A DNA stretch of 60,000 bases from contig CM060733.1 in the NCBI GenBank assembly GCA_030704615.1, positions 73,038,001-73,098,000 of the forward strand, read 5' to 3'. This document shows, one piece after another, positions 1 through 10,420 of this stretch (position 1 is the stretch's first letter; each line of letters begins with the position of its first letter). Made by a program: the position numbers and the translations under genes. Under the pieces are notes generated by a model. That model had not been told where the DNA came from, did no database searches, and saw only the letters and a list, made by a program, of their open reading frames with translations. The stretch comes from Takakia lepidozioides (lineage: Eukaryota > Streptophyta > Takakiopsida > Takakiales > Takakiaceae).

Positions 1-15
1 GACTCCATCAGCCGC

Positions 16-690
16 TTGGTGGAGGCGGTGGTCGCCAAGACTGGCAAGGTAGGCAACTACTCTTGTGAGTTGTATCAGGAGACGGGAGCCTTGTGTAAAG
101 GGAGTCAGTTAATGTTTATGAGCGGGATAATTTCCGGAACTAACGTGTCATTGTTGGTGGACACAGGAGCGTCGCACTCCTTCATGACACCGGCAACAGC
201 ACGGAAGCTGGGGCTCCCGACAAGTGATGTGGGGGCCTCTATTGAAGTGCGTTCTCCCAAAGAACCACAACTGGCGACGAGGGTGGCATTCGATGTTCCT
301 CTTCAGTTGGGGAGTTAGGAGGGACGTGACAACTTCACCATTTGCGAGATCAAATGAGTGGATCTCATTTTGGGGATGACCTTTATGGGAAAATCCGGAG
401 CGGTCATAGATGGCCGCAAGAGAATAGTCACGCTACCGTGTGGGAATGGTGGCAAAGTTTTACGGGTGTCGGAAATGCCCAACCGAGTGGGAGGGCAAAT
501 AAACCTACTGACAGCAAAGGAGTGGGCCGTGGAGGAGCCACACGAGCCCCAGTTTTTGCTTTACGTGAGACAAGTGGAAGGAGAAGTCGAAAGAGAGCCG
601 AGCCAAGATTGGATCAAGGGGATCCTGGAGAAATACCAGGATGTGATGCCGGAGGATTTACCAAGCGGCTTGCCACCGTGAAGAGGAGTT
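16..690 (+). pseudogene. Element G aspartic protease and PR-RT linker
   Basis: Retropepsin-like aspartic protease that would process the Gag-Pol polyprotein. The active-site loop LLVDTGASHSFM is at about 160-195, followed by TARKLGL, typical of plant Ty3 proteases. The first frame ends in a stop at 316-318. The domain resumes in another frame with ILGMTFMGKSGAVIDG (about 361-415), the usual flap and C-terminal part, and a linker up to the RT entry motif DVMPEDLPSGLPP near 640-680. At least one frameshift and stops interrupt it, so it cannot make a full protease. Assignment to PR is secure; activity is excluded in this copy. Confidence 0.85.
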
Positions 691-699
691 GACCACAAG

Positions 700-1223
700 A
701 TAGAGGTGATGTCGGGATTGGAGCCGCCTGCCAAGGCGCCCTACCGGTTGAGCCACAGAGAGTTGGTCGAGCTGAAGGCCCAGCTCAAGGATCTAATGGC
801 AGGGGTACATCCGGCCAAGTAAGTCACCTTATGGAGCCCCGGTACTATTCGCAGATAAGAAGGATGGGACGCTGCGGATGTGTGTCGAATACAGGGCTCT
901 GAAGGTGACTATCAAAAGCCGGTACCCTTTGCCAAGAATCGACGACCTCTTCGATCGGTTGGCAGGAACAAAGTATTTCAGCCAGATCGATTTATGCTCG
1001 GGTTACCACCAGATCCAGATAGCGGAAGGAAATGAGGAAAGACAGCTTACAAGACAAGGTAATCGTACGAATTTTTAGTGATGCCTTTTGGGCTCACCAA
1101 TGCGCCAACAACCTTTAGCACCTTGATGAACTGCCTCTTTCAGGAGTGGTTGGATGACTTTGTGATCGTGTACATCGACGACATCTTGGTGTACTCGAAA
1201 ACGAAGGAAGAGCACCTGGAGCA
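700..1223 (+). pseudogene. Element G reverse transcriptase (truncated)
   Basis: RNA-dependent DNA polymerase domain. Visible motifs in order are the [20 protein letters not shown] block (about 884-943), [15 protein letters not shown] (about 979-1023), [10 protein letters not shown] (about 1078-1107) and the catalytic [10 protein letters not shown] (about 1171-1200). There is a frame break near 1055-1078 and another upstream near 815-875. The domain ends at HLEHV, directly against the family B LTR. The thumb and the rest of the polymerase are missing. This is a dead fragment. Confidence 0.88.
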
Positions 1224-2095
1224 TGTTAACCGCGGGTTTATGACTTAGACAAAACAGGCTATCAGCACTACTGCCCATTTCCTAAGACATGCAACAGAGG
1301 TTGTCCGACGGTATGCTTTCAGAAACGATTACGAAGTAATTGTTTTAAGGATAGCTAAACCATGCACATCGTATGAATTCATCTCCCTGGAGGCTGCTTA
1401 ATCCTATTGATTAAGCTCAACTTACAGTCTCTTTGGCATGAAAGATCTTAATCGAAAAGACTAAAGTCGTTTCGTTCATATAAACAATTGATAATCAAGG
1501 CAAAACAAGAATTATACTGAGAGGATACACATTCTCACCATCTCACGTTCTCTCATAATGCACACTCTCTCCATCTCACGTTCACTCTACACAGAGATAC
1601 CTCGAATAGCATGTCTTTACTTCAGAGTTCGTCATATCATCACAGAAGTACACATTGAATCACTCTGAGTCCCTGAATACACACTGATCACTGATACTCA
1701 TATTGCTCTCCCTCTAAGTTGCGTGCAGCCTTTTTATACTATGCTCGAAAGAGCCGTTACAGTCTGCGGTCGTTAATGATCGTTTGCCTAACTGCCTATG
1801 CAACCTAAAAGGTTTGCTAAAAAAGTGGCTCATTGCAGTGGTCGTGAGCCATAGTCGTGAGCCATAGTTAAAGGTCTAACGTGCCGATGCTAACGTGTGT
1901 GTGATATCACGGCCCACGGTCACTACACTACCCACTACTGCTCCCGTGGTAATGTACCCTTGTTCCGCCATTTGCTAAGTACCGCGTACTTAGCCGTTTC
2001 TGCCCGTGACCAGGTAGTGTTCATTCATCACTACCCGGTATGTCCCGTTGTGACCCTCGCTGTCTGGCCCTCGTAGCATAGCCGTTATTATTTAT
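1224..2095 (-). repeat. Family B LTR (3' LTR of minus-strand copy B-alpha)
   Basis: The outer edge is exact: in sense orientation the LTR ends GGTTAACA, at 1224 on this strand. The same terminal sequence occurs at 47171-47178 (plus) and beside a PBS at 58659. The inner edge is set by the polypurine tract at 2096-2110, giving a length of about 0.87 kb. A 15-bp tandem duplication of ccatagtcgtgag type lies near 1848-1872. Sequence from about 1224 to 1860 matches the partial LTR at 46559-47178. The first sense base is uncertain because no clean TG follows the tract. Confidence 0.8.
1731..1739 (-). promoter_or_regulatory. TATA-like box in family B LTR
   Basis: The minus strand reads TATAAAAAGG-like sequence here, in the same place as TATAAAAAGG at 46675-46684 in the plus-strand copy. 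Its conservation in two copies and its mid-LTR position fit the Pol II promoter that starts genomic RNA. Confidence 0.6.
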
Positions 2096-2110
2096 TCCCC
2101 CCCTCTTTTG
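2096..2110 (-). promoter_or_regulatory. Polypurine tract of family B copy B-alpha
   Basis: Sense sequence AAAAGAGGGGGGG lies between the end of the aORF and the LTR. This is the expected second-strand primer site and defines the LTR inner edge. Confidence 0.7.
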
Positions 2111-2132
2111 AAATTGTGTCCGCACAATTTTG

Positions 2133-2836
2133 TCAGTTCCTGTGCTTGCTGTATCTCTTGGGGATGTAGGGTGGTGGCATGCCCGTTTGCGGGGAAGGAA
2201 GTATGTCCCAAGATTGTCGTGGTGGCAGCTTCTTGTTCCTGTTGTCGTCACTATCTGGTTGCTCCTGTGGTTCATGAGTACGCCAGCTTTCGTCATCAGG
2301 GTGTTCTGCTATTCCATCCCCTCGTATCATGTCGATTTTGGTGGTCAAGGTTTCTCGGTAGGTTTGGAGCTCCTCCTTGGTCCAGGGTATAATGTGTTTA
2401 GTCGCCTTGCTGCCCATTAATCAGTTAACAGCTTGGATCCCTGTTTCTCTGAAAGGGTGGTCTCTCTCCTCTTATTCTGGAATTGGTGGCAGGAACTCCT
2501 CATGAATGTCTGTCACCAACTTCGCCAATTGACATTTCATCTGCCTCACCATTGCCCTGTTGAGTTTCTTCATCTCCAGTTCACTCCCTTCATTCAACCA
2601 GGCTATGGCTAAGGCTGCATCTGCTGCATCCAACCCTGCTTGCAATGTCAGCTTCTCCAGCTGCTGCTTCCATTCCTGTTCATTGCCCATGGCAATGTCT
2701 CTTTCTGTGGTGGCTGTAAACAGCCTGCTCTCAGCATTCTCCCTTTCCCTCAGCAGTGTAGTGTTGTTGTTGAGCCAGCAGTGTAGTGTTGTTGTTGAGC
2801 CACTTGGTTCCCTGATCTCTGACAGTCCTCAGCTGC
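2133..2836 (-). pseudogene. Family B aORF, C-terminal part with internal deletion (B-alpha)
   Basis: Extra gene downstream of pol in family B. The upstream piece (2472-2836) matches residues of the intact-looking copy at 45638-46000 (KQQLEKLTLQAGLDAADAAL, HEEFLPPIPE). After a stop, a second piece (2133-2417) carries IPWTKEELQTYRETL, which aligns with LIWTDKELSVYTNF in the family A aORF, and a Pro/Ser-rich end like that of A. The globular block between these pieces, seen at 46265-46558 in copy B-beta, is deleted here. A 26-bp direct duplication (gagccagcagtgtagtgttgttg type) sits at 2760-2800. The gene is cut at 2836 by the A1 LTR. Function unknown. Confidence 0.75.
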
Positions 2837-3905
2837 TGTCGCGCGGCTTTTACTCACCCATCCCTTCGCTATCCGAGGCGGAAACTCCAAGATAGAAGAG
2901 TTGGAAATCTCTAAGTACTCAGCCCGCGCAGAACAATCAGTCATGACCTACAGCTAGTGTATCATGGGGGTGTTTCCTATTTGTTTCCTTTTCCGCATTC
3001 ATCTTAGCTACCTTACCATTGATAATTAAGTATCAGTTTGCTTCATCAATTTATCGGTTTCCTTCACTCCTCCATTCAATCCACAGCTTCACTCAGATCT
3101 CTCTACACAGTGTGATTGTATCGTATAAGTATCAGATTATGATTTATCAGGTATCAGGCCGAAGCCATTGTGTCTCTATTCTCCTCTACAATATCCCTAC
3201 AGCTTTGCATATAACAAGCATCTACTAATCCTCTTTCCTCCTTCATCGTGCTCACCGACTTCCGCTCCCGTATGACTCCGAAATCCTCCTTCCCGAATAA
3301 TAATCCTCCTCTTCATTCCCCGTTCTCCCTTTATCCTCCTATCCGCGGTTCTAACCGTTTCCCTCTCTAACCGTCGTATGTGAACTAACATGTTCCCTTC
3401 ACAGGTGTTGTTCCCCACAGTCGTTCCCTGTCCTACTCTTCGTTCCCTATTATCGTGACAGCTGTGTCAAGCGGTGACTGGCTGTGTTTGGCTGTGTCGG
3501 GCTGTGACTGGCTGTGTGGCTGTGCCGGGCTGTGACTGGCTGTGTGGGCTGTGTGGGCTGTGACGACTGTGACGGGCTATGTGGGCTGTGACGCTGTGTG
3601 GGCTGTGTGGGCTGTGTGTGTCGACTGTGTTTGGCTGTGTCAGGCTGTGACGGGCTGGTCGGCTGTGTCGGGCTGTGATGAGCTGTGTGGGCTGTGATGT
3701 GTGTGGGCTGTGTGGGCTGTGTCGACTGTGACGACTGTGACGGGCTGTGTTGGCTGTGTCGGCTTGACGACGTGACGGGTGTGTAACCCCCCTCTACATG
3801 CGCTGCTGTCACCCCTAAGGCTCCTGTTGGTCTCAGTCTGTGCAAAAATTAAGGGTACCCTACAGATCCCATATAAGTGTCTAAGTCCCCTACAGTCCTC
3901 TAACA
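2837..3905 (-). repeat. Family A LTR (3' LTR of A1)
   Basis: In sense orientation the LTR begins TGTTAGAGGACTG just after a polypurine tract (3909-3925) and ends CGCGCGACA at 2837. These edges match A3 (31634-32623) and A4 (49916-50888). The length is 1,069 bp. It contains a minisatellite at 3461-3785. The inner two thirds (2837-3460) are unique sequence. It is inserted in a family B aORF; the 5 bases outside are gctgc. Confidence 0.85.
3461..3785 (-). repeat. LTR minisatellite, CACAGCC core (A1)
   Basis: In sense orientation this is a run of 9-18 bp units such as CACACAGCC, GTCACAGCC and GTCACAGTC, with no unique spacers. The same array is at the same place in the A2/A1 shared LTR and in A3, and a decayed form is in A4. 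Because it follows the polypurine tract and the LTR start, it lies inside the LTR and should be transcribed in U3. Confidence 0.85.
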
Positions 3906-3908
3906 TTT

Positions 3909-3925
3909 ACCCCTTCCTCCCTCAA
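3909..3925 (-). promoter_or_regulatory. Polypurine tract of A1
   Basis: Sense sequence TTGAGGGAGGAAGGGG lies between the aORF stop and the LTR start TGTTAGAGG. The same tract occurs in A3 and A4. Confidence 0.75.
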
Positions 3926-3944
3926 AAAGCCGTGTCCTCACGGT

Positions 3945-6900
3945 TTACTGTTTCCGAGTAGCAACCCTTTGTGAGTGAGCTCCTTGTTGACGTTGAGAGT
4001 TTCGTGGCGGGCTGTGTGTACGAGCCCGAGGTCTGTCTCTGGTTGACGGAGATGGTTGATCATTACCTGGATAAGTGAGGCCTTCTGGAGGCTGATATCG
4101 AGGTAATCTTTCCGGCATAGGAGATCCCCTTTGTTTCTTCTCTTCCATCTGAATTGCATAGTCTTCTCCCATGTCAAAAGAATTCTGTGAAGAAACAGTT
4201 GTATCAGAATCCTCATCGCCCTCTCAGGTGTTTTAATTTTGAACTTTTTGTGGAATCATCTTGGGCATACAATGCTGTCCTACCATGTCTGGAAGTTTGC
4301 ATTTTACAACCTGGTGTAACCGTTGAACAGCAAAATTGGTGTAGACACTGAGCTCCTTGTCTGTCCAAATGAGTGGTGGTACCAATTACTGGTGCAGCGT
4401 GCAAGTATTTCCATGCGATATGTCCCTTATAGAAAATGTCATCAAGTCCGAATTTCTGTGTTGACAAATGTTGCAGGCTGCTTGAAACCATGAACGAATT
4501 TGAGAATCCTTCTGTATCATAACTTTTGGGTCATATAGGTACATATGAGGTGGCACCGAAGGTAATACCCAATGATCTCCACTGGAGTAACTTTGAAAGC
4601 GTGCTTGCATCTTTTGTTGCTCAATGTGGTAACGTATCAGAAAACAAGCAGCGTAGTATAGCCCGCACCCCATGACAATACTTGCTATTCCTTGGTCTTG
4701 GTATAAATGAGTCCATGTACAACCTGGAAAGCAACCAATTCCCTCAACATGGTACCTGCCTCGTGCCAGTATTGTGCAAAGTGATGATCTTCAATATGTC
4801 GATTGTTTGGAAGAACTTTAGTCCTGGTTGCCACTGGCAGCCAAATACGCATGATTTGGTAGTAATGTGCGAATGACTGCGGAGGACTAAATTCTTTCCA
4901 AGCCAAATCCAACATGATGGGAATTTGGTTGAAGGGCATAATCATAGCCCTACTGTACTCCCTGGCAGCTGGAGTTTTAGGTGGGTTAAAAGCTGCATTG
5001 CCCCATACCTCCGGCTGTGGTGGCTGTGGTGTGGTTGTAGTAACCACAGGTTCAGCTACTGGTACACTGACCTGTTGTGGTGGTGGTGGTACTGGTTCCT
5101 GTACCATTGGCATCTCCTGCACCTCCTGTGAAGACTGAAAAGCCAGAGTTCTGGCTTGCAAATAAGAAGCCATTAGCTGTTCCTGAGGGATATAGACTCT
5201 TTGGTCGATGTTTGAAGTGAGGTCTTCCACTTGAGTCTGGAGTCCGTCTACATCCTCTTGTAACTCTGCTATCCTACTATAGACATTGTCTATAGTAGTT
5301 GTGGCAATGTTCTGCACCTGCAGTCTGAGCTCATTCATCTCGCTTTGGGTGAGCTTCCGTGGGGCTTTGCCTTCTACTGGCCCTTGTGCTAACCAGACCT
5401 GCATAAGGCTGTTATCCACCAAGCTGCTTGTGGTTCCCCTGAGAGTTTGCTCCTCTCTTAGCTTATACAATTCCAACTGCTGTTGTAAAGCCTTCATGCG
5501 CTTCGCCTGTGGCTCAACCAATTGCGCATAGGCAGCAAGTAGATTATTGGCTTCCTTCGAAGCCTTGTTACTGACCGCGATTTCATTTCTATTGGCCACG
5601 ATGGTTTGTTGCAACTCCACGATGTATTTCTCTTGCTCAGCTTCCATCTGCCTGTATTGCTTGAAAGTATCTTCATTGCGACAGATTGTATTCTTCATAT
5701 CGACAATGAGCTTCATGTGCTCCACATTCTCTTCTTCTGCCTTCGTACATTTTTCCGCTTGACTGTTTATTTCTTTTGTGATTGGTCAAGCATAGTTGTA
5801 AATGTAGCGCATTGTATCGCCATCCTGTTATGCACTGTCTGCAACTCCGTATGTAGTGCATTCAGTTCTTGCAACTTGCTTTCATGCTGCACCTGCATTT
5901 GGTATAGCTGTTGCTTATGTGCTTCGTGCAACTGGTCTTGCGCGAGGCCTGCCTCAATCAATTGTTGCTTGGCCAATTGCAAAGCCATTTCTGTATTGGC
6001 CAAGTCCTGCTTCATCTTGAGAGTGACCTCTTCATCGACCTTGTTTGCACACTCAGTGGCAAGTCGAGCCTCAAACTCCTTCCTGAGTTCTTCTTTCAAG
6101 GCTGTCAATTGGGTAATTGGAACATGGGTTTTGACATAAGTCCCCAACAAATTAAGTGTCCTGCCTATGGAACTCATCAGCATTGCCTGTTGAGGGTCAT
6201 CATGGTGAGGTTGCTGCTGTTCCTCCTGATCTTCAACAGAGTATGATGTCTCACTAACCATTCAGACCATTGTCCCACCGGATTTTCTTCCTGAACTACT
6301 TCATTTATGACCGGTGCTACAGTGTCATGGCCTTCCGCCTGTGGTACCTCCGACACAGGTGTGTGCATTATATGTACCTCAGGATTTCTCTTGGGCAACT
6401 GTTGCACCTCTGGGATTTCTGTCTCCTTGACCAGACCAGAATATTCATAGAGAAGGTCCCCTTTCTCTATTTCTGCCACTATCTGTTCTGTAGTTGGAAT
6501 ATCTATCCCTTCACTTTCCAAATCAATTATTTCGGGTTGAGCTGCATGGATAACTTGTGACCTTGTGACAAGTCGTTCAAGTGGCTGTGTTGGTTGTGAT
6601 GCAGAAGTAACTTCTTCCTCCCTCTCTGAAGGTCCTGCTTCCAGTAATAACATTCTTTTGTGCTGCTGTGCCCCTTCCTGGTCATGAGCTTGGGAAACAT
6701 TATCATGCGGAATCCGTGAAGCCAGTGGATCCGCCACTACAGTCTTTCCCCTTCTCTGCCTCTTAGTCTCGGGTTGTGCTGCTAGTCCACCCTCACTGTG
6801 TGAAGAGCCTTGCTCTTCCATTGCAGTTGTTTCTGGCTCAAACACTCCCATTTCCTTCCTTTCTTGTGCATTAAGTATGCCAGAATCAAGGATTATTTGA

Positions 6901-8124
6901 GCAATGATTGGGCCAGACACTATGATAGGAGATTTTGCGGTAGTACCTTGTAATCTTTTCATCTCCTCTACCAGTGCGTTGTACATTATGTCCGCCCATG
7001 TACCTCTTGTCCCTTCAAGCCTTTGAGGATTTCCTCTGTGAAGGATCTGCTCAAATATTGTTGGTTCTGTTTCAGGGCAATCAGAACGTTCAATACTTGG
7101 CCTATGTCTTTTAACCCTGGGTACACAGCTTTGGTACAAGCATAACCCTGAGTTTTAAAGAAACTCCCTTCTTGGAATAAATCCCCTATTTGCAGTCTTT
7201 CCCTGTGTTCCTCCACATACACATGACCTGCTGGCAATCGAAACAATTGCTGGAGGTATAGGGGAGTAATCATTAATTCAACTCCCTTCACCGTTGTTGT
7301 TCCTGTCTTTGGCTCAAAGTTCTGCAAAAATTGTAACATGTACTGTCTATGGTGTAGTGTCCAATCCATGCTTTGCAATCCTTCCAATCTCAGCTCCTTC
7401 AGTATCTTTATCGCCTGTGGGGTAGCCATCGTTTTTTCTGCAGAATTGTGGTGCTCTTCACCCTGATTTCCTCCATTCCTCTCACTCTCTTCATCTTAGA
7501 CTCACAGAACTGCTTTGGCTGTAACAACTGCAGGAATGCCTGTAGTGCACAAAGCATAAACGTATGGTTGCCGCAGAAAGCTATGGGTAATCTCTTGTAA
7601 GCCTGCGGGGCTTGCAAGCATTGTTCAAGAGAAAAGCTCTGCTCTGTCGTTTCGTGTCTATGCCACTGCGTAAGTAATATTGCGAGCGTATAGTCTGTTA
7701 GTTCCTCCATAGTTTCCAAGTTATAGCATTTATGGCCTGTCCTGTCGAGACGCCCGTTACTCAGAACGACGCCGCCTCTTGCGCTCAATTTCCCTCCATT
7801 TTCTTGATCATTTTTCTGGTTTCTATTGGCTGTATCCGCTGTGACTGGATTTTAACTTTTATCTTCTTTAGTGGACTTTCCCTGTTGGATAGTCCACTAG
7901 GATCACACATGCGACATGAATTCGGCTTTTCTGTACTTGCCGTTCGTTCTGTTTCCCTTTTTCCGTATTCATTAATGGGCCCGCCTTTCATCCCTTTTGA
8001 CGGCCGTTCTTGTCTCTCTTTCTTTTTGACACCTGTCCTTGCACTTCATTCTCTGCTGTGTGTCGCACCCTGACCTCCACGTGTCTATTTTTAAATAATT
8101 TCCGTTTCTTCTTCCTTCAGCCAT
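3945..8124 (-). pseudogene. Family A aORF: large coiled-coil protein gene downstream of pol (A1)
   Basis: Third gene of family A, between integrase and the 3' LTR. The likely start is the ATG at 8124 (AAAATGGCTGA), just after the 30-bp array. Downstream order: basic N-terminal region; a helical block with MDWTLHHRQYMLQFLQNFEP and ITPLYLQQLFRLP (about 7260-7400); an acidic, probably disordered stretch (about 6300-6850); a long coiled coil (about 5400-6120); a second coiled coil (about 5160-5330); a Pro-rich hinge (about 5010-5120); a globular domain (MPFNQIPIMLDLAWKEF, VLPNNRHIEDHHF, about 4240-4990); and a Ser/Pro/Arg tail. No signal peptide or membrane helix is seen, so it is not an envelope gene. 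Frames change at about 7780, 7410, 7130, 6250, 5740, 4680, 4470 and 4190, so A1 is frame-broken, although residues stay almost identical to A3. Function unknown. Confidence 0.8.
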
Positions 8125-8164
8125 TTTCCTGAAGTTTTATGTGTCCACTTGTCACTGATTCTAT

Positions 8165-8490
8165 GGATCGTGTAACTTTAGTAGGCTGTGTTGAGCTGTG
8201 ACAGGCTGTGTTGTGTTGTGTTTGTGTCATATGTGTTACGCTGTGTGTATGTGATAGGCTGTGTGCACTGTGGTAAGTGTGATAGGCTGTGACACGCTGC
8301 GGTAGGGTGTGATAGGCTGTGTCACGTCGTGACGGGCTGTGATGTGATGGCTGTGTCACGCCGTGATGGGCTGTGATAGGCTGTGTCACGCCGTGATGGG
8401 CTGTGATAGGCTGTGTCACGCCGTGATGGGCTGTGATAGGCTGTGTTGCGCCTTGCTGGGCTGTGATAGGCTGTGTCACGTTTGTTTTGC
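8165..8490 (-). repeat. 30-bp minisatellite between pol and aORF (A1)
   Basis: Sense units of about 30 bp (CACAGCCTATCACAGCCC plus a variable CATCACGGCGTGA part) are repeated with slight change, then decay toward the aORF. Thirty bases are ten codons, so the repeat keeps frame. It translates as TAYHSPSRRD units in the integrase frame or GVTQPITAHH units in a second open frame. Confidence 0.9.
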
Positions 8491-9830
8491 CCACCTCGGT
8501 CATATATACTGGGCCTAGCGACAAGTGTTCCATACTCCGTTCGTAACACTGGTGCAGCCCGTGACTGCTCTTGCGGTTCAACATGCAAATCATGCTGCAG
8601 GGGTTTGTCATGGATACCACTGTACCCCTTCAACTTATTTGCATTGACTCTTCCCAGCATTTCTTTGTTAATGGTTTGTAACATGGCTGTGTTGTTATCA
8701 TACATCTTTTGTATGACATAAGGTCCTTTCCATGGTGATTTAAGCTTAGAAGCTTGAATCTTTCCTTTCTTCTGCAACCATAGAACCAAATCCCCCGTCT
8801 TAAAAGTCTTTAACTTGCCTTCATCAAACTGTTCCTTTCGCTTCATCTGAATTCTGGTCATATTATCAGCTGCATCAGCACGTACTTCTTCCACATGGTA
8901 TAATTCATGTTTCCTGACCTTGATGGAGTCTTGCAATTCCATTCTTTTTCCCCACTCCGTTCTCATGGTAGGTAACAGGAATTCCACTGGAAGTAAGGCT
9001 TCCATACCATAAACTAATTGGAATGGTGTATACTTTGTGGTGACTTTATACGAAGTCCTGTATGACCATAAAGCTGTCAGCAGCTTTGTATCCCAATCCG
9101 TTCTGTTTGCATTGACTATCTTAGCCAAGATAGTACATAGTATTTTGTTGGTAGCCTCTGCCTGTCCATTACCCTGTGGGTAATATGTTGTACTCTTTCT
9201 ATGCACAATCATAAACTCTTTAGTCAATAACTCAATGGTCTCATTCATGAAGTGACTTCCTTGATCACTGATAAATTCTAAGGGACATCCAAATCGTGTA
9301 AGTATGTTCTCGTACAGGAACCTTGCTGTGGACTTGGCTGTGTTGTCCCTCAAAGCTTTAGCTTCCACCCACTTTGTAGTATAATCAGTGGCTGTAATTA
9401 TGTACCTGTTTTGTGTATTCTTGGATGGTGGATTAATTGGTCCAACAAAGTCTAGTCCCCATTTCTGAAATGGTTCCGTAGGCATTGTAGGATGCAAGGC
9501 CATTCTTCCAGATCTCTGCAAAGGTCCTAGCCTCTGACATTCATCACACTTCTGACAATACTCATGTACATCTTTGAACAAAGTAGGCCACCAGTATCCT
9601 GCGAGTAGTATCTTTCTACTGGTAGTCTCTTCTCCAAAATGACCTCCAGCCACTCCTTTATGAACTTCCTCCAAGACTTTATTTACTTCATGGTGGTACA
9701 AGCATCGTTTTAGTACCCCATCAGGTCCTAACTTATACATTCTGCTTCCTACCATAGTATAAGGTAAAGCTTTGATAGCGATTCTCTTCCTCTGCCTTAC
9801 CATAACTAGGTGGGCACTGACCATGAGCAA
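8322..9830 (-). CDS. Family A integrase with repeat tail (A1)
   Basis: Integrase region of pol, open for 502 codons. The zinc-binding HHCC set is visible as HKGVAGGH and CQKCDEC. The catalytic DDE residues sit in [17 protein letters not shown] and QGNGQAEATNK. The C-terminal DNA-binding part includes GDLVLWLQKKGK and SPWKGPYVIQKM. After about residue 430 the frame runs into the minisatellite and ends as ten-residue RRDTAYHSPS repeats. It follows RNaseH after a stop near 9850. All catalytic residues are present, so this segment could have been active recently. It would insert cDNA into the genome as part of Gag-Pol. Confidence 0.9.
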   Translation of the reverse strand: MLMVSAHLVMVRQRKRIAIKALPYTMVGSRMYKLGPDGVLKRCLYHHEVNKVLEEVHKGVAGGHFGEETTSRKILLAGYWWPTLFKDVHEYCQKCDECQRLGPLQRSGRMALHPTMPTEPFQKWGLDFVGPINPPSKNTQNRYIITATDYTTKWVEAKALRDNTAKSTARFLYENILTRFGCPLEFISDQGSHFMNETIELLTKEFMIVHRKSTTYYPQGNGQAEATNKILCTILAKIVNANRTDWDTKLLTALWSYRTSYKVTTKYTPFQLVYGMEALLPVEFLLPTMRTEWGKRMELQDSIKVRKHELYHVEEVRADAADNMTRIQMKRKEQFDEGKLKTFKTGDLVLWLQKKGKIQASKLKSPWKGPYVIQKMYDNNTAMLQTINKEMLGRVNANKLKGYSGIHDKPLQHDLHVEPQEQSRAAPVLRTEYGTLVARPSIYDRGGQNKRDTAYHSPARRNTAYHSPSRRDTAYHSPSRRDTAYHSPSRRDTAITSQPVTT

Positions 9831-9857
9831 GGTAGTATCTGATTGGCCACTGCCAAT

Positions 9858-10420
9858 CTAACCATTCATCTGCACTCCTTGCACCTCCATTACAAATAAA
9901 CTCGCATCAGGTAACTGATCGTCCACTCCTGTGGCGGCCTCTCCTGTTGTTAGTCGTGACAAATGATCTGCCACAAGATGCAAACGGCCAGGCTTGTAAA
10001 TAACCTCGAACTCAAACTCATGCAAAAGATTATTAACCACCTCGCTATCCTTCCACTTATCAAAGGTTGTTCACCAGATATATCAGAGCCTGGTGATCCA
10101 CATAAAACATAAACTTTCTTCCCAATAGGTAATGCCTGAATTTCTTCACTGCATAGATCATTGCCAATGCTTCTCTTTCCGTTGTGCTATAGTTCCTCTC
10201 AGCACTGTTCATCAACCGGCTAGCATAGTACACAGGTGAATCTATATTCCCTGTAACATTCTGGGCTAACACCGCTCCCAACGCTTCTCCTGATGCATCG
10301 CAGTGAACATGAAATACTACATGCCAGTGAGGGTTAATCAGCACAGGTGTAGTTGTTACTGACAGTGTAAGTTCCTCAAACGCCTGTTGACATTCAGCTG
10401 TCCATGCAAACACTGCATCT
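9858..10420 (-). pseudogene. Family A RNase H (A1)
   Basis: RNase H domain that removes template RNA. The first acidic residue is in HVHCDASGEALGAVLAQ; STTEREALAMIYAVKKFRHY and YVDHQALIYLV follow, then YKPGRLHLVADHLSRL with the last conserved His/Asp region. The frame shifts between 10060 and 10040, and a stop near 9856 separates it from integrase, so the polyprotein is interrupted. The order RT-RH-IN is normal for Ty3/gypsy. Confidence 0.87.

Larger units (their letters stand above)
1..1223 (+). mobile_element. Element G, left half: Ty3/gypsy PR-RT fragment
   Basis: This is the 3' half of the protease and most of the reverse transcriptase of a Ty3/gypsy element that starts before the window. 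It stops abruptly inside RT at 1223/1224, where the terminal TGTTAACC of a family B LTR begins. The reading frame is broken several times, so the copy is dead. The RT wording ([18 protein letters not shown] box) is chromovirus-like and clearly different from families A and B. A second piece with the later domains of the same type of element lies at 50889-53137, but about 130 residues between the two pieces are absent. Confidence 0.85.

Noticed and set aside
4914-5138. Gly/Cys-rich plus-strand ORF (also at 17445 and, inverted, 30320-30625)
   Set aside because: Antisense of the Pro/Gln-rich hinge of the aORF; it recurs only because the aORF recurs.
3945-8124. Envelope-like gene, because of its place after pol
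   Set aside because: No signal peptide, no transmembrane helix and no glycoprotein-like Cys pattern. The hydrophobic stretch GCGLYYAACFLIRYHIEQQ is too short and polar for a membrane anchor.
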